Source: Marinifilum flexuosum
GTDB taxonomy: Bacteria > Bacteroidota > Bacteroidia > Bacteroidales > Marinifilaceae
Length of the DNA: 64,000 nucleotides
NCBI RefSeq assembly: GCF_003610555.1
Contig: NZ_RAPQ01000010.1
Coordinates: 310,001 to 374,000, forward strand
Direction of reading: 5' to 3'
A model generated the notes under the pieces. That model ran no database searches. It was not told where the DNA came from and worked only from the letters and a program-made list of their open reading frames with translations. The translations under genes and the position numbers were made by a program. This document shows positions 27,059-41,988 of the stretch, piece by piece; the stretch's first letter is position 1; each line of letters begins with the position of its first letter.

Positions 27059-27694
27059 TCAGAGAATTATCCTATTTAAACCTTGCTTACATTCAGTTTC
27101 GAAAATTGCCTTGGTAATTTTCTCATAATCATCCTCTTGGTTAACAAAGTCGATGTCATTGGTATCAATCACCAAAAACTTATGATCTTGTTGTTGTTTA
27201 AAGAACTCAAAATAACTGTCTTGTATCTTTAATAGATATTCAGCAGTAATCTCTTGTTCATATTCTCTTCCTCTCTTTTTAATATTCGATAATAATTTCT
27301 CTACATTGGAATGCAGATAGACATACAAATCGGGTTTAGGCAAGGAATTATAAATGATATGAAAAAACTGACGATACAAAGTATATTCATCATCCTGAAG
27401 AGTCTGTTTTGAGAATATCAAGGATTTCATAAAATAGTAATCCGAAATGGTAAAAGATTTAAACAAATCACGTTCGCTTAATTCTTTCTTCAGCTGATTG
27501 TATCTATCTGCCAGAAACGACATTTCCAATGGAAAGGAGTATTTATCAGGATCTTTATAAAATTTTGGCAAAAAAGGATTTTCAGCAAACTGCTCTAGTA
27601 TCAGTTTAGCATTCCGCTCCTCTGATATTTTATGTGAAAGAGTCGTTTTCCCGGCACCTATATTACCTTCAATTACGATAAAATTATAATCCAT
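27059..27694 (-). CDS. Deoxynucleoside kinase
   Basis: Phosphorylates a deoxynucleoside (dGK/dAK or dCK type) in salvage. Start chosen at 27694, giving MDYNFIVIEGNIGAGKTT with the P-loop at 10-18; the upstream frame to 27745 is unconserved. The ERNAKLILEQFAENPFLPKFY block and the DRYNQLKKEL region follow the family. The lid region carries RGREYEQEITAEYLLKI. 211 aa. Substrate cannot be set by eye. Confidence 0.92.
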   Translation of the reverse strand: MDYNFIVIEGNIGAGKTTLSHKISEERNAKLILEQFAENPFLPKFYKDPDKYSFPLEMSFLADRYNQLKKELSERDLFKSFTISDYYFMKSLIFSKQTLQDDEYTLYRQFFHIIYNSLPKPDLYVYLHSNVEKLLSNIKKRGREYEQEITAEYLLKIQDSYFEFFKQQQDHKFLVIDTNDIDFVNQEDDYEKITKAIFETECKQGLNRIIL

Positions 27695-27849
27695 TAAAAA
27701 TGTATTTGCGTTTTTGGAGTCATAAAAATAGAAAATGAAGGGCAAATATCAGGCTTTTTTAAAAAAAGAAAGAGCCAATTTTGATAAAAAAAATCAACAC
27801 CAACTCCTTAATTCTATAGTCTGTTATTTTTGAGCAAGTTAGAAATCTC

Positions 27850-28338
27850 TTATAATTGCTTTCCTTTTCGTTTGCATTCCCGATCTTTTCTATTGCCTAA
27901 AATGTTACCCACAATCATCCCAACACCAGCACATAAGAAAAATATAGTCGGATTAAAATGGTAAAACATTCCATAAGTTAATAACAAGCCAAAAACAACT
28001 CCTACCAATGCAAATATGGCTGAGTAGGTATAAGTGAAATGATGGATTTGATATACTCCATGCTGATCTTTCAAGTGTTTTAAAAGCTTTTCTACACGCT
28101 TTTCATATTCACTTCTATTTACTCCCGATTTGTTGATCAGACGATCCAAATCATCAATGATATTTTCCAGCTCTGCCTTTGCATATTTACAATCCAAGCA
28201 AGATGTTTGACTATCCAAAAGTTTGGCAATACGTTTCAATTTCTCAATCTGATAAAATCGAAAATCTTTTATCGAAATAAAATCTTGTACTTGTCCATCT
28301 ACTTTTTCAGATATCTGATCTACCCAATTGTTTTCCAT
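27850..28338 (-). CDS. Hypothetical two-helix membrane protein
   Basis: 162 aa, family not recognised. The N-terminal two thirds is soluble and helical, with a CLDCKYAKAELENIIDDLDR segment bearing a CxxC pair, a possible metal or disulfide site. Two transmembrane helices at about 107-127 and 131-150 are followed by a basic tail (GNRKDRECKRKGKQL). It lies between the kinase and pnp on the same strand. Confidence 0.7.
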   Translation of the reverse strand: MENNWVDQISEKVDGQVQDFISIKDFRFYQIEKLKRIAKLLDSQTSCLDCKYAKAELENIIDDLDRLINKSGVNRSEYEKRVEKLLKHLKDQHGVYQIHHFTYTYSAIFALVGVVFGLLLTYGMFYHFNPTIFFLCAGVGMIVGNILGNRKDRECKRKGKQL

Positions 28339-28389
28339 CTTTTCCTTTTCATTTACATTGCTAAAATAGACAAAGCATATACAAAAAAA

Positions 28390-28415
28390 AATCCCGGGAA
28401 TAATTTCCCGGGATT
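28390..28415 (-). terminator. pnp terminator
   Basis: AATCCCGGGAA (28390-28400) and TTCCCGGGATT (28405-28415) form a perfect 11-bp GC-rich stem, with an A run on the left giving a U-tract on the - strand. It sits 20 bases past the pnp stop. Confidence 0.88.
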
Positions 28416-28434
28416 AAGAATAAAAATATTTCGA

Positions 28435-30579
28435 TTATTTATTTTCTTCTTTTTTCTTTCTTTCAGGCTTTGGTAAAAGAACTTTTCTTGAAAGTTTTAA
28501 TTTTCCTGATTTCGCATCAATATCAATCAACTTCACTTCTATTTCCTGACCTTCTTTCAATACTTCATCTACAGTTTGTAGTCTTCTGTGTTCAATTTCT
28601 GAAATATGAAGTAGACCATCCTTACCTGGAAGAACTTCAACAAATGCTCCAAATGTAACAATTGATTTTACCTTTCCTTTGTAGATCTCTCCAACTTCAG
28701 GAACGGCAACAATACCTTTAATACGAGCTAATGCAGCATCAATTGATTCTTTGTTGTCAGCTGAAATATCAACTACACCTTTGCCATCAACTTCCTCAAT
28801 CACAATAACAGCTCCTGTTACTTCTTGAATCTCCTGAATGATTTTTCCACCAGGACCGATAACAGCACCAATCATATCCTTAGGAATATCTATAGAAACG
28901 ATGCGTGGAGCATGTGGTTTCAAGTCTTCTCTTGGTTCCTCAATAGTTTCACCAATCTTATCTAAAATATGAAGACGACCTTGACGAGCTTGTTCTAGGG
29001 CCTGTGCTAATACTTCATATGGAAGACCATCAACTTTAATATCCATCTGAGTAGCTGTAATACCATCTCTGGTACCAGTTACTTTAAAGTCCATATCACC
29101 CAAGTGATCTTCATCACCTAAGATATCAGAAAGAACTGCATATTTTTCTGCCCCTGCAGTTGAGATTAATCCCATTGCAATACCGGTTACTGGCTTCTTA
29201 ATCTGAATACCTGCATCCATCAAAGCCAATGTACCAGCACAAACTGTGGCCATAGATGATGAACCGTTTGATTCCAAGATATCAGAAACTACACGAATAG
29301 CATAAGGAGAATCAGCTGGAATCATACCTTTAAGAGCACGGAATGCAAGGTTACCATGACCAACTTCACGACGGCTAATACCACGTGTTGGACGAGCATC
29401 ACCAGTTGAGAATGGAGGGAAGTTATAATGTAGAACAAACTTCTCTTTTCCCTGGTACAATACATCATCAACAATCTTCTCATCAAGTTTAGTTCCTAAT
29501 GTTACAGAAGTTAATGATTGAGTTTCACCACGAGTAAATACTGCAGAACCATGAGCGCCAGGAAGGTAATCGATCTCAGACCAAATAGGACGAATCTCAT
29601 CAGTTTGACGACCATCTAAACGCAATCTATCTTCTAACACCATATTTCTTACCGCTTCTTTTTCCACATCGTGGTAGTAACGGCCAATAAGTGTCATATT
29701 TATTTCTTCTTCCTCTTTTCCTTCTGAATATTCAGCAACAAACTCTTCTTTAACCGCTGCAAAATCTTCAGCACGTTGGTGTTTGTTTGCATTCTTACGA
29801 CGAGCAACCTCTAATACTTTATCGTAAGTTTTGTCGATGATTAACTGACGTAATTCTTCGTCATTATTTTCATGACAATATTCTCTTTTTTCAGTTTTAC
29901 CAACTTCCTCAGTTAATTCAATCTGAGCCTGGCACTGAACTTTAATAGCTTCGTGAGCAATTTTGATAGCTTCAAGCATTTCAGCTTCTGAAACTTCATC
30001 CATCTCACCTTCCACCATCATAATATTTTCCATAGTAGCAGCAACGATCATATCAAGATCTGCAGCTTCTAATTCTGTACGAGTTGGGTTAATCTTATAT
30101 TCACCATCAACTCTTGCTACGCGTACTTCTGAAATTGGCTCCAAAAATGGGATATCAGAAACCGCAAGTGCAGCCGAAGCTGCTAAACCAGCCAAAGCAT
30201 CAGGCATGGTATCTGCATCTGCCGAAATCAAATTGATAGATACAAAAGTATCAGCATGATAATCTTCCGGGAATAGTGGACGAAGAGCACGGTCCACAAG
30301 GCGAGAAACTAGAATTTCATAATCTGAAGGTCTTCCTTCACGTTTCATGAATCCACCAGGGAAACGTCCTAATGCACTAAATTTTTCTTTGTAATCAACA
30401 GACAAAGGCATAAAGTCAACATCAGGTTTTGCATCTTTAGCGGATACTACTGTTGCCAACAACATGGTCTTACCCATTTTTACTACTACAGATCCATCAG
30501 CTTGTTTTGCTAATTTCCCTGTTTCAATTGTGATGGACCTTCCATCACCTAATTCAATTATTTTTTCGATCACTTTCAT
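28435..30579 (-). CDS. pnp: Polyribonucleotide nucleotidyltransferase
   Basis: Phosphorolytic 3'-5' exoribonuclease, trimeric, central to mRNA decay. 714 aa in the standard order: first RNase PH domain ([38 protein letters not shown]), helical linker, second RNase PH domain ([40 protein letters not shown]), KH domain ([16 protein letters not shown] near 555-580) and S1 domain ([20 protein letters not shown] near 625-690). It follows rpsO, the classical rpsO-pnp order, but a strong hairpin separates the two. Confidence 0.98.
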   Translation of the reverse strand: MKVIEKIIELGDGRSITIETGKLAKQADGSVVVKMGKTMLLATVVSAKDAKPDVDFMPLSVDYKEKFSALGRFPGGFMKREGRPSDYEILVSRLVDRALRPLFPEDYHADTFVSINLISADADTMPDALAGLAASAALAVSDIPFLEPISEVRVARVDGEYKINPTRTELEAADLDMIVAATMENIMMVEGEMDEVSEAEMLEAIKIAHEAIKVQCQAQIELTEEVGKTEKREYCHENNDEELRQLIIDKTYDKVLEVARRKNANKHQRAEDFAAVKEEFVAEYSEGKEEEEINMTLIGRYYHDVEKEAVRNMVLEDRLRLDGRQTDEIRPIWSEIDYLPGAHGSAVFTRGETQSLTSVTLGTKLDEKIVDDVLYQGKEKFVLHYNFPPFSTGDARPTRGISRREVGHGNLAFRALKGMIPADSPYAIRVVSDILESNGSSSMATVCAGTLALMDAGIQIKKPVTGIAMGLISTAGAEKYAVLSDILGDEDHLGDMDFKVTGTRDGITATQMDIKVDGLPYEVLAQALEQARQGRLHILDKIGETIEEPREDLKPHAPRIVSIDIPKDMIGAVIGPGGKIIQEIQEVTGAVIVIEEVDGKGVVDISADNKESIDAALARIKGIVAVPEVGEIYKGKVKSIVTFGAFVEVLPGKDGLLHISEIEHRRLQTVDEVLKEGQEIEVKLIDIDAKSGKLKLSRKVLLPKPERKKKEENK

Positions 30580-30639
30580 CTTTTGTAGTTTATTTCAAAC
30601 TTCTTTTTGGATAAGCAACAAGGTGTCGCCAATATATAA

Positions 30640-30669
30640 AAAGCAATCCCGATTGCTCGGGATTGCTTT
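30640..30669 (-). terminator. Hairpin between rpsO and pnp
   Basis: AAAGCAATCCCG (30640-30651) and CGGGATTGCTTT (30658-30669) form a perfect 12-bp stem with a 6-base loop. It looks like the rpsO terminator. In other bacteria the rpsO-pnp hairpin is a processing site, so partial read-through into pnp is possible. Confidence 0.8.
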
Positions 30670-30678
30670 AATATGATA

Positions 30679-30948
30679 TTATTTACGAATATTTAAAGCT
30701 TTAATAATAGCTCTGTATCTTTCAATATCTTTTGCTTTTAGGTAATCAAGAAGATTTCTTCTTTTACCTACTAGCAATTGCAGTGCACGTTGGGTACTGT
30801 AATCTTTTCTATTGTTTTTCAAGTGCTCAGTTAAGTGAGCGATACGGTAAGAAAACAAGGCAATCTGAGATTCTGCAGTCCCAGTGTCTTTGTTAGACTT
30901 CCCGTACTTTTCGAAAAGCTCTTGCTTTTTCTCTGCTGATAAATACAT
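30679..30948 (-). CDS. rpsO: 30S ribosomal protein S15
   Basis: 89-aa primary 16S rRNA-binding protein. Start chosen at 30948 (MYLSAEKKQELFEKYG), as in other Bacteroidota S15; the longer frame to 31032 is unconserved. The signature LTEHLKNNRKDYSTQRALQL and LVGKRRNLLDYLK are intact. A good promoter lies 50 bases upstream. Confidence 0.97.
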   Translation of the reverse strand: MYLSAEKKQELFEKYGKSNKDTGTAESQIALFSYRIAHLTEHLKNNRKDYSTQRALQLLVGKRRNLLDYLKAKDIERYRAIIKALNIRK

Positions 30949-31002
30949 AATTCTTTTTTTTAATTTATTTGTTACTAAAGATTGCTGTTCACAATCAATT
31001 TG

Positions 31003-31032
31003 CAAAATTAAGCAATATTTTCTACAAAGCAA
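31003..31032 (-). promoter_or_regulatory. rpsO promoter
   Basis: On the - strand TTG (31032-31030), a 19-base spacer, then TAATTTTG (31010-31003). Start predicted near 30996, giving a leader of about 48 bases. Confidence 0.6.
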
Positions 31033-31250
31033 TTTCTAAGGAAAAAAACATCCAATGAATTATTGGAATTTTATTGAAAGTTAGTGTGATAAGTACGCCT
31101 TATCATATTTCTATAAAGAATTAGTTTAATTCCTACACTATTAAAATCTTGTTTGGTATTCCTTCAATTCAAATATCAATATTTTGTCTGAAAAGTTAGC
31201 CCTCTTATTATAAAAATTTGGCATTGACTTGTTGAGTTTACAGCAAAAAA

Positions 31251-31285
31251 AAAGAGTCTCACTCCTTAATGGAATAAGACTCTTT
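31251..31285 (-). terminator. rRNA operon terminator
   Basis: AAAGAGTCT (31251-31259) and AGACTCTTT (31277-31285) pair perfectly around a 17-base loop, followed on the - strand by a U-tract from the A run at 31245-31253. It lies immediately after the 5S gene. Confidence 0.8.
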
Positions 31286-31288
31286 AAA

Positions 31289-31399
<111 letters not shown>

Positions 31400-31489
31400 A
31401 ATCGTTTGTTGATCTCTCAACTAAATATCATAGACACATTGAAAAGTAAAATAAAAGAACCAAATCACGTAAGATTCAGCGATTGACCT

Positions 31490-34365
<2,876 letters not shown>

Positions 34366-34484
34366 TGTGCCAATAAAAGTATAAACTTTCATCACGAAAT
34401 CAATCGTTGTTTCTTTACTTTTTGGTTACTTCTACTTTACTACTTTCAACATGTCAAAGAACTTTAATACACCATCGTATTATG

Positions 34485-34559
<75 letters not shown>

Positions 34560-34571
34560 TAAGCATTATTG

Positions 34572-34645
34572 TAGTCCTGCGCAGATTTGAACTGCGGACC
34601 CCTACATTATCAGTGTAGTGCTCTAACCAACTGAGCTACAGGACT
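34572..34645 (-). tRNA. tRNA-Ile (GAT)
   Basis: 74 bases. The acceptor stem AGTCCTG pairs with CAGGACT; the anticodon stem CTACA/TGTAG encloses loop CTGATAA, anticodon GAT. CCA is not encoded. It lies first after 16S, the usual Ile-Ala order. Confidence 0.97.
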
Positions 34646-34790
34646 AAATTAATAATCCATATGCTAGCGGTCTTAAACACCCTAACGCTATGGGTTATGG
34701 TATATTAAATGAAAACAAGTAAAAAGTTAGGCAAAACAGTAATGAAACCTGTCTGTTACCATAAACCTATTGTCGATATTCTAAATCTCT

Positions 34791-36316
<1,526 letters not shown>

Positions 36317-36493
36317 ATAAAAGTTTTTATAAATTCTGTCTCATTCAGATTATCAAAGTTTAATGGTAATTTTTAATTGACAAGGTTTTATTCTTGTATT
36401 TACCTAACTTCTTGTTTTCAATATTTTCAAAGAACGTATCGTTCTGTTTTTCCTTAGTTATTCACCCGAAAAAATCAGGCGGAAAAGCGAGTG

Positions 36494-36526
36494 CAAAGAT
36501 AAATAAAACTACATCCAAATTCCAAA
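36494..36526 (-). promoter_or_regulatory. rRNA operon promoter P1 (nearest 16S)
   Basis: On the - strand TTTG (36526-36523), a 21-base spacer and TATCTTTG (36501-36494), followed by CACTCGCTTTTCCGC in the early transcript. About 170 bases upstream of the 16S 5' end. Confidence 0.7.
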
Positions 36527-36633
36527 TAAAATTTGAAATATTTTTGAAGTTTTTTTTCAAGTCGTGATTTCCATCAAATCATCAACTACACTCCCAAAAC
36601 TCTTTCTAACTCCTCCCGTTGAAGAAGCGGCTG

Positions 36634-36666
36634 CAAAGATAAATACTTTTTATTTAATTTTGCAAA
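36634..36666 (-). promoter_or_regulatory. rRNA operon promoter P2
   Basis: TTTG (36666-36663), a 21-base spacer and TATCTTTG (36641-36634) on the - strand, followed by CAGCCGCTTCTTCAACGG. The -7 and early transcript nearly match P3. Confidence 0.72.
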
Positions 36667-36759
36667 TCATTTTTAAAACTTTTTTAAGATTTAAATCCTT
36701 TCGAAAGCCTCATAGATACTAGTGCTCCAAAGAATCGCTATCCCTGTCAAAAGCGGCTG

Positions 36760-36792
36760 CAAAGATAAATAAATTACTTCTACAATTCCAAA
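36760..36792 (-). promoter_or_regulatory. rRNA operon promoter P3
   Basis: TTTG (36792-36789), a 21-base spacer and TATCTTTG (36767-36760) on the - strand, followed by CAGCCGCTTTTGACAGGG. Confidence 0.72.
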
Positions 36793-36950
36793 TGCTTTTG
36801 AAAAAAAATTAAAAAATAAAAAATTAAAATTGGATGCTTAGTAGGTGTAAATAATCAATTAAAAAAAGATTCCTACGACCACCCTACCGCTGCCTATAAA
36901 ATACTACTAAACAACCATTTTATAAATCCACTCTCCGTTGAAAGTGGATG

Positions 36951-36983
36951 CAAATATAATAGACAGAAGTCCAAAGTTCCAAA
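36951..36983 (-). promoter_or_regulatory. rRNA operon promoter P4 (distal)
   Basis: TTTG (36983-36980), a 21-base spacer and TATATTTG (36958-36951) on the - strand. The early transcript CATCCACTTTCAACGGAGA can fold into a short hairpin (ATCCACT/AGTGGAT at 36927-36949). Confidence 0.68.
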
Positions 36984-37092
36984 CATTTTTAAAAGAAAAA
37001 GTAAAGAAAAATCACAAAGGCCTGATTTACAAATACAAAAAAATCACAATAAGATTGTGATTTTACAATAGGCTTATTCTATGATGTAATTT

Positions 37093-38127
37093 CTAAATTC
37101 CATTCAATAAAAGTTCCTTTAAACTATTTACCTGGTCTTTATTCCCAAGAACAAACAAATGATAGTTTTTCTCTAGCATCAATTCGGGAGATGGATTGTA
37201 AATATACCCCCCCTCTCCATCTTTCAATCCTATGATATTAGCACCTGATCTATTTCGTACATTTAATTCCTTTATTGATTTTCCGACAAAACAACCAGAC
37301 AAATCCTGACAACTTACCTCTTCCAGCTTTACACCTTTGGTAGATTGCAATAGGATATTATCCAAAAATTCAACCACATCAGGTTGGGCAACCAACTTTG
37401 CCATTTGCTGACCTCCCAAACGATCAGGCATTATTACATTATTAGCTCCAGCTCTTTTTAGCTTACTGTCAGATTGACTATTGGAAGAACGAGATATAAT
37501 TTTTAAACCAGGATTCATTTCACGAGCGGTTAAAACCACATAAACATTTTCTGCATCATTGGGAATTGCAGTAATCAATGCTTTAGCTTCAGAGATATTA
37601 GCCATATCAAGCACCTCTTCCATGGTAGCATCACCTTGGATAAAAAGAAGATCAGAAAAAGCTCGGACTCTCTCAATCGCAGATTCATTTGAATCTACAA
37701 CAACAACATCCTCACCATGCTCTATCAACTCCAAGCTTGCTTGCTTACCATTTCGGCCAAAACCACAAACAATTACATGACCATTTAATTTTTCAATTTT
37801 CCTCACAATCCTATAATCTTTTAAGTTTCTACGAAATACGCCATCTAAAATAAACCTGGTTATTGCAGAAGCCAAATAACCAAAAATTCCAAAGCTTATA
37901 AATATTAAAAATACGGTAAATATTTTTCCTGTTTCAGACAAAGGATGAACTTCTTGAAAACCAACAGTAGAAATGGTTATAACCGTCATATACAAGGCAT
38001 CAACAATGCTGTAAGCCTCATTTATATACATATAACCAGCTGTACCAACCAAAACAGTTAGTACAAGAAAAAACATGGCAATACTTAAAGTTCGGATATT
38101 CTCTTCCCAAATTTTTTGTCTATTCAT
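37093..38127 (-). CDS. Potassium channel family protein with TrkA/RCK domain
   Basis: Two-helix ion channel with cytoplasmic regulatory domains, 344 aa. Helices at about 12-33 and 67-90 flank a pore loop with selectivity filter T54-V-G-F-Q58 (ITISTVGFQEVHPLS), where canonical K+ channels have TVGYG or TVGFG. The RCK N domain starts GHVIVCGFGRNGKQASLELI with a Rossmann dinucleotide fold (about 113-230), then a TrkA-C domain (about 250-340). K+ conduction and NAD/ADP gating are family inferences. Confidence 0.9.
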   Translation of the reverse strand: MNRQKIWEENIRTLSIAMFFLVLTVLVGTAGYMYINEAYSIVDALYMTVITISTVGFQEVHPLSETGKIFTVFLIFISFGIFGYLASAITRFILDGVFRRNLKDYRIVRKIEKLNGHVIVCGFGRNGKQASLELIEHGEDVVVVDSNESAIERVRAFSDLLFIQGDATMEEVLDMANISEAKALITAIPNDAENVYVVLTAREMNPGLKIISRSSNSQSDSKLKRAGANNVIMPDRLGGQQMAKLVAQPDVVEFLDNILLQSTKGVKLEEVSCQDLSGCFVGKSIKELNVRNRSGANIIGLKDGEGGYIYNPSPELMLEKNYHLFVLGNKDQVNSLKELLLNGI

Positions 38128-38190
38128 AGGAGCAAGTCAATAATAATCTAAGATAATCAATATCCTTAAATAGAATGTAGCTGTGTAAAC

Positions 38191-39480
38191 TTATTTGGTA
38201 TGTGTCTGATAATTTTTTATTCGAATAATTCGATTACCGAATTCACACTGCAAACATCTGTGCTCATCGCAATAGTTCACCTTCAACTGCAATAAAGCTT
38301 GAGAATACCAAGATGATTTTACCTCTACTCCACATTCTTTCCACCTATCAATTATAGAATTCTTTTCTTCCGGGATTTCTTCCAAAAACTTTAAAGCTTT
38401 TTCTTTCATCAACTCATCACCATTAATATCACCATAGCAAAACAAGATGGGAACAATCGAATTGATTACAATTGAATTGATTGTCATTTTTCCAATTTGC
38501 TTGCTTTTGTTTTTTGATTCACCCCCAAATTGATAATGAGTCTCCCAATAGCTAGAAACCTGAATTTCGAACAAATGCTGAATATCTTTATAAGATCCAC
38601 AATCCAGAATTTTTGAAAATAAAGAGGAAGATTTATGAATAAGAGCTGCCAACTGTGCAATTCGGATTGTTGGAAAATTACCTGGCCTTAACCTCAACCA
38701 TTTCCATCGATGCAAAGGCAAAGGTTTTAACTCATATTTAATTGCAAGAAACAAGTATTCCTGCTGTAGGTTTTTATAATAAGCATCATCAATAGAATCA
38801 TTCAGCAATCCAGCCTGACCAAACAATAAAGCTTCCAATTGTAATAGTGAATTCTTTTGTCGAGCCAAAATCTTTAATGGCAACACTTGCGCCAACTGCT
38901 GAAAAGGATCAGCGTTGACCTTCATCCCAAAATATCTAGCAATAATCTGATAAAATGTTTCTTCCCATGAATTCTTATTCAGTTTCAGCATTTTCTTCAC
39001 ATCAGCAGATTTTCTCTCCAAGCGCTCCAATATCATTCTATCCAACCAGTTTCGCACAAAGAATTTTTCAACCGAACTGATTTCATCATAACAAGGAATC
39101 CACTGAGTGGAATACATAAGTTGATTGTAATTCTGCAGCAAACCTGAATCGAATTTTAGAATCAAACAAGGCAATTTTCTAGTTTCATCTATAAATACAT
39201 CTGCATCATCTTCATAAACTACATGCAAAATCACATTATTATAGGCTGAATCTTGTTGATGCTTGTGCTGATACCAGAATGATGATTTGATATGAACCTC
39301 TATATTTCCAGCCCACATCACATCATTAATCTTAACCCGAGCATCAAAAAAGTCCGGACCAGCATCTTTATTTTGCTTCCCAATATTTATAACTTCTATT
39401 TTATCTCCTCCAGTAGAGAACAGGTTTTGACCATCAAAAAGCTTGTGCTTCCAAATAAACTGCAGAAATTCCTCATTCAT
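38191..39480 (-). CDS. DUF2851 family protein
   Basis: 429-aa Bacteroidota protein of unknown function. Begins NEEFLQFIWKHKLFDGQNLFS and contains the family block AGPDFFDARVKINDVMWAGNIEVHIKSS, where Asp, Glu and the IEVHIKSS strand resemble a nuclease-like core (inference only). The C-terminus has a CxxC-like CDEHRCLQCEFG pattern. No signal peptide, so cytoplasmic. Confidence 0.85.
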   Translation of the reverse strand: MNEEFLQFIWKHKLFDGQNLFSTGGDKIEVINIGKQNKDAGPDFFDARVKINDVMWAGNIEVHIKSSFWYQHKHQQDSAYNNVILHVVYEDDADVFIDETRKLPCLILKFDSGLLQNYNQLMYSTQWIPCYDEISSVEKFFVRNWLDRMILERLERKSADVKKMLKLNKNSWEETFYQIIARYFGMKVNADPFQQLAQVLPLKILARQKNSLLQLEALLFGQAGLLNDSIDDAYYKNLQQEYLFLAIKYELKPLPLHRWKWLRLRPGNFPTIRIAQLAALIHKSSSLFSKILDCGSYKDIQHLFEIQVSSYWETHYQFGGESKNKSKQIGKMTINSIVINSIVPILFCYGDINGDELMKEKALKFLEEIPEEKNSIIDRWKECGVEVKSSWYSQALLQLKVNYCDEHRCLQCEFGNRIIRIKNYQTHTK

Positions 39481-39543
39481 ACCATAATATTTTTACAGTA
39501 AGTATTCGAAATTTAATAATTCGCTCAGTAAAAGACAATAAAA

Positions 39544-39569
39544 AAGCGACGTTTAATCAAACGTCGCTT
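39544..39569 (-). terminator. pyrF terminator
   Basis: AAGCGACGTTT (39544-39554) and AAACGTCGCTT (39559-39569) form a perfect 11-bp stem with a 4-base loop; the A run to the left gives a U-tract on the - strand. Confidence 0.88.
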
Positions 39570-39591
39570 CAATATCTTTAAGGAGTGCTTA

Positions 39592-40419
39592 CTACAATAC
39601 CGATTTCTCCTTCAATAGATCTTCCATTTCCAATTGTAACTCTTTAGCTTTTTCACCAGCTACTTTTGCAAAATTCTCAGAAGCATCAGCAAAAATAACT
39701 CCTCTCGAAGAGTTTACAAGCAAGCCACATGATTGGTTCATTCCATACTTTGCAACTTCCTGAAGGCTTCCTCCTTGAGCACCAACCCCTGGAACCAACA
39801 AGAAATGATCAGGAGCAATCTTGCGAATATCACCCAACATTTCAGCTTTTGTAGCTCCAACAACATACATCATGTTTTCTTTAGTTCCCCAATCTTGAGA
39901 TTTTTCAAGGACTTTCTCGAACAACTTTTGTTCTCCTTCCTGGAAAAACTGAAGATCGAAAGCTCCTTTATTCGAAGTTAACGCCAATAGAATAACCCAT
40001 TTGTTTTTATACTCCAAAAATGGAGTTACAGAATCCTCTCCCATGTATGGTGCAACTGTAATTGAATCGAATGGCATATTTTCCAAAAATGCACTTGCAT
40101 ACATTTTCGATGTATTTCCAATATCTCCTCTTTTCGCATCAGCAATCAAGAAAATCTCTGGATATTTTTCTTTGATATAGTTTACTGTTTTTTCAAGACT
40201 ATTCCATCCTTGAGCTCCTCGGCACTCATAAAAAGCAATGTTTGGCTTGTAAGCAACGGTAAATTCTGCAGTTGCATCAACAATTTCTTTGTTAAACTCA
40301 AATACAGGATCCTCAGAATCTAATAGGTGAGAAGGAATTTTTTTGATATCGCTATCTAAACCTACACATAGGAAACTTTTTTTCTTTTTGATTTGCTCAA
40401 ATAATGCCTGATAATTCAT
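39592..40419 (-). CDS. pyrF: Orotidine 5'-phosphate decarboxylase
   Basis: Converts OMP to UMP, the last step of UMP synthesis. 275 aa of the type 2 form: [13 protein letters not shown] start, the catalytic [14 protein letters not shown] motif near 91-104 and [27 protein letters not shown] toward the C-terminus. It lies downstream of prfA, but a strong terminator in between argues for separate transcription. Confidence 0.96.
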   Translation of the reverse strand: MNYQALFEQIKKKKSFLCVGLDSDIKKIPSHLLDSEDPVFEFNKEIVDATAEFTVAYKPNIAFYECRGAQGWNSLEKTVNYIKEKYPEIFLIADAKRGDIGNTSKMYASAFLENMPFDSITVAPYMGEDSVTPFLEYKNKWVILLALTSNKGAFDLQFFQEGEQKLFEKVLEKSQDWGTKENMMYVVGATKAEMLGDIRKIAPDHFLLVPGVGAQGGSLQEVAKYGMNQSCGLLVNSSRGVIFADASENFAKVAGEKAKELQLEMEDLLKEKSVL

Positions 40420-40454
40420 ATTGAATAAAATTGGTTGTTTAGTAATATTTTAAC

Positions 40455-40483
40455 AAAAAAAAGGCAGTGGAAAAACCACTGCC
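40455..40483 (-). terminator. prfA terminator
   Basis: GGCAGTGG (40463-40470) and CCACTGCC (40476-40483) with a 5-base A loop; the A run at 40455-40462 becomes the U-tract on the - strand. Confidence 0.87.
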
Positions 40484-40490
40484 AATATCT

Positions 40491-41576
40491 TTATAAACCA
40501 CTTTCTTTAAGTCGCTCTGCGTTTTCTTCAATTTGAAGTTTGTCGATAATTTCCTGAACATCGCCATCCATAACTGCCGACAAATTATATAACGTAAGGT
40601 TGATACGGTGATCAGTAACACGTCCTTGCGGATAGTTGTAAGTTCTAATCTTAGCCGAACGGTCACCTGTAGAAACCATAGTTTTACGTTTCGATGAAAT
40701 TTCATCCAAGTATTTTTGATGCTCCATTGCATAAATACGCGAACGAAGCTCTACCATTGCCTTTGCCAAGTTCTTCAACTGCGATTTCTGATCCTGACAA
40801 GTTACTACAATATTTGTAGGAATGTGAGTCAATCGGATTGCAGAATAGGTAGTATTTACCGACTGTCCACCAGGACCAGAAGAACAGTAAGTATCTTTAC
40901 GGATATCGCTTTCTTTGATATCAACATCAAACTCTTCAGCTTCTGGCAATACTGCTACTGAAGCAGCACTGGTATGAACTCGTCCTTGAGTTTCTGTTTG
41001 TGGAACACGCTGCACACGGTGAACTCCCGACTCATACTTCAATACTCCATAAACTCCATCACCATTTACATTCATTACAATTTCCTTGTAACCACCAGAT
41101 GTACCTTCACTAAAGCTTGAAATGGAAACCTTCCAACCTTTAGATTCACAATATTTGGTATACATTCTCGCCAAGTCACCAGCAAAAATACTTGCCTCAT
41201 CACCTCCAGTACCAGCTCTGATCTCAAGAATTGCATTTTTAGAATCCTCTGGATCGGCTGGAACCAGCAACAACTTAATGTTTTGCTCCATATCCGGAAG
41301 TTTCACTTCTAAATCTTCCAATTCCATCTTTGCCATTTCTCTCAATTCCTCATCTGATTCATTTGCAATGATATCTTTCGACTCAGCAATTGTATCAACG
41401 GCATTCTTATATTGCTTAGCAGCCTCGGTAACTGCTTCCAATTCTTTATATTCCTTGCTAAGCTTTACAAAGCGCTTCATGTCTCCCATCACTTCTGGAT
41501 CGGTGATCAACTGACCAACCTCCTTAAATCTGATAAAGACACCTTCTAATTTATCTAGGATCAAATTATTGCTCAT
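40491..41576 (-). CDS. prfA: Peptide chain release factor 1
   Basis: Recognises UAA and UAG and triggers peptide release. 361 aa from the start chosen at 41576 ([17 protein letters not shown]); an upstream GTG at 41600 adds eight unconserved residues. The GGQ motif is at 236-238 in [14 protein letters not shown]. The codon-recognition region carries [21 protein letters not shown] -7-like TAATTTTG on the - strand lies at 41600-41607. Confidence 0.97.
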   Translation of the reverse strand: MSNNLILDKLEGVFIRFKEVGQLITDPEVMGDMKRFVKLSKEYKELEAVTEAAKQYKNAVDTIAESKDIIANESDEELREMAKMELEDLEVKLPDMEQNIKLLLVPADPEDSKNAILEIRAGTGGDEASIFAGDLARMYTKYCESKGWKVSISSFSEGTSGGYKEIVMNVNGDGVYGVLKYESGVHRVQRVPQTETQGRVHTSAASVAVLPEAEEFDVDIKESDIRKDTYCSSGPGGQSVNTTYSAIRLTHIPTNIVVTCQDQKSQLKNLAKAMVELRSRIYAMEHQKYLDEISSKRKTMVSTGDRSAKIRTYNYPQGRVTDHRINLTLYNLSAVMDGDVQEIIDKLQIEENAERLKESGL

Positions 41577-41607
41577 GCTACAATATTCTAAATTTTGCAC
41601 AAAATTA

Positions 41608-41988
41608 GAAAAATAAAACGACTTTAATACTGAAGTATGAAATTATAGTTCATCAGCTGTTTAATTTAGATAAAAGCAGAGCAAAATACGGCAAACAAAA
41701 AGCTTACCAAAATCAACCTATTTTAAACAAGAGTGCTTAAATTATCATGATTTTAAATTGAAAAAAAAATCATGCTACCTATTTACTTTTTAATCGTCAA
41801 AAACTATTTTTATTTAAAGAGAAGAAGCACAAATTCAATAAACCTGTTTACAAAACCAAATACCCTTTAACCAGAATGGTTTTATTGAATTTAAATTTGC
41901 AAAAACAGCAAATTGCAACTTCTAATTTTACCTGTAACAACAAATTTTTGGATTGTATTAATTAGATTAATTATCACCGCCTAATCCG
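41608..41988. other. AT-rich intergenic region upstream of prfA
   Basis: About 380 bases without a supported gene. It holds a TAAATTTG -7-like element on + at 41892-41899 that could serve the small gene at 41989. No RNA structure or repeat was noticed. Confidence 0.3.

Noticed and set aside
30640-30669. rpsO-pnp as a single uninterrupted operon
   Set aside because: A perfect 12-bp hairpin separates them. Read-through is possible but not shown by the sequence.
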